Source: Phytophthora colocasiae (taxonomy: Eukaryota; Oomycota; Peronosporomycetes; Peronosporales; Peronosporaceae). From it: a stretch of 64,000 nucleotides of DNA. Under the pieces are notes generated by a model. The model saw only the letters and a list, made by a program, of their open reading frames with translations. It had not been told where the DNA came from and did not search any database. The stretch's first letter is position 1. Every line of letters starts with the position of its first letter. Positions 63,280 to 64,000 of the stretch are shown in pieces. The stretch lies in contig JAGKQI010000098.1 of the NCBI GenBank assembly GCA_018806915.1, positions 1,116,001-1,180,000 on the forward strand. Direction: 5' to 3'. The position numbers and the translations under genes are program-made.

Positions 63280-64000
63280 TCAGTAGCCCCCTTCATTGAA
63301 ATGGTCAGCCGTCATCACTTTTGCCCAAGCAGTCGCGAAAATGCTATTGAAAGCAGCCTCATCTGCGGCGAACATTTCCACGTATTCCTTCAATTCCGGT
63401 GCGTCAAGCAGCGCCAAATCAGTGTCAAGCATATAAATGTCCTTGTCGTCTGCCTTGTACTCGTTCTCACACAATAAAGACCACGTCTCGTTCAGCAGCA
63501 CCTTGAAGTATTCGTTGGAAAAGGTCGCAGACTTTTCGCTAAATGATCCGCTGTAGCCCAGCGCCTTCTGCTGTGCGGCACTGCGCGGACGGCCGGCAAG
63601 AGCCACAGCCTCTTCCGGAGACACACCCAGAATCTTAATGTTGTCGCGGACTCCAGTCACCGTCGAGTTGTAGTACTCACGCGGGGCGAGAATCTCGTCG
63701 CCGTCGCCGTTCTCAGCGTCCGTGCGGCCGCCAAGGAAGTCAATCTTCACGTTGCCGCCGTCCTCAAGGGCCACCTGACCAGCCAGGACGATCAGATCAG
63801 CAGTCGACAACGTCGGGTACTTCTCCTTGATCGGCTCCAGCGTAGCGATGATCTTGTCCACGCCAGCGTTGACCGGCCACTCCTTCTGCGGAGCGAAGCG
63901 GATCTTGGCACCGTTGCAACCGCCGGCGTAGTCCGTGATGCGGAACGTCGAGGCGCACTGCCACGCCGCGTGCACGAACAGAGCGCCGTTATCCGCCGAC
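63280..64000 (-). CDS. katG: Second catalase-peroxidase copy, C-terminal part (runs off window)
   Basis: Minus-strand frame open to the window edge, so the N-terminal ~60% lies outside. From the edge to QQKALGY it is almost identical to the first katG, including most silent positions. Beyond that the last ~85 residues differ clearly (SGSFSEKSATFSNEYFKVLL, NEYKADDKDIYMLDTDLALL, ADHFNEGGY). The sharp change suggests gene conversion or recent selection on the tail. It reads without a break, so it may be functional. Same strand and orientation as the first copy: a tandem pair. Confidence 0.9.
   Translation of the reverse strand, partial: SADNGALFVHAAWQCASTFRITDYAGGCNGAKIRFAPQKEWPVNAGVDKIIATLEPIKEKYPTLSTADLIVLAGQVALEDGGNVKIDFLGGRTDAENGDGDEILAPREYYNSTVTGVRDNIKILGVSPEEAVALAGRPRSAAQQKALGYSGSFSEKSATFSNEYFKVLLNETWSLLCENEYKADDKDIYMLDTDLALLDAPELKEYVEMFAADEAAFNSIFATAWAKVMTADHFNEGGY

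Overview
This looks like a repeat-rich stretch of an oomycete nuclear genome, most likely Phytophthora or a close relative. The grounds are chromodomain Ty3/gypsy elements with a second plant-type RNase H (the Chronos-like architecture known from oomycetes), Helitron, piggyBac, MULE and pogo relatives together, a secreted catalase-peroxidase of the type found in plant-pathogenic oomycetes, and an oomycete-style initiator (TCATTTTACAATTC) just upstream of an intact gene. Only three host-type genes are convincing: one intact 2-oxoglutarate/Fe(II) dioxygenase-like gene, its broken inverted neighbour, and a katG tandem pair whose second copy runs off the window. The rest is nested mobile DNA.

Layout. 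1-1337: decayed MULE transposase with a SWIM zinc finger. 1515-2815 (minus): truncated, frameshifted BiP/Hsp70 fragment. 3134-5615: twelve tandem copies of a 161 or ~227 bp unit, each with a Helitron-like 3' end (GC-rich hairpin then CTAA/CTAG). 5616-12363: full-length but decayed Helitron. 12364-13345: 5' part of a second copy joined head to tail. 13346-35153: a minus-strand Ty3/gypsy element (element A), split by insertion of element B (14267-31830, plus strand, 1.9 kb LTRs, 4 bp GATG target duplication). 35154-41259: a third gypsy element (D) with its centre deleted. 41264-44787: an apparently intact piggyBac with TTAA duplications. 44912-49866: the dioxygenase pair in head-to-head orientation. 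50238-50834: hAT fragment. 51182-52183: 1 kb MULE derivative with terminal inverted repeats. 52420-56314: LINE tail interrupted by a Copia-type element (52728-56147) with two apparently identical 280 bp LTRs and no pol. 56593-58486: pogo-like DDE transposon. 59333-64000: two katG genes on the minus strand.

Three things stand out. (1) Element A is packed, in its LTR and in its coding parts, with short perfect inverted repeats every few tens of bases, far beyond chance, and the pattern ends at the element's borders. (2) Elements A and B, although different in pol, each carry a long ORF antisense to pol between integrase and 3' LTR, beginning close to the 3' LTR; in A it overlaps the chromodomain coding region on the opposite strand. 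(3) The Helitron region is a head-to-tail array: satellite of Helitron-like 3' ends, then one full element, then the start of another, with CTAG|TC junctions.
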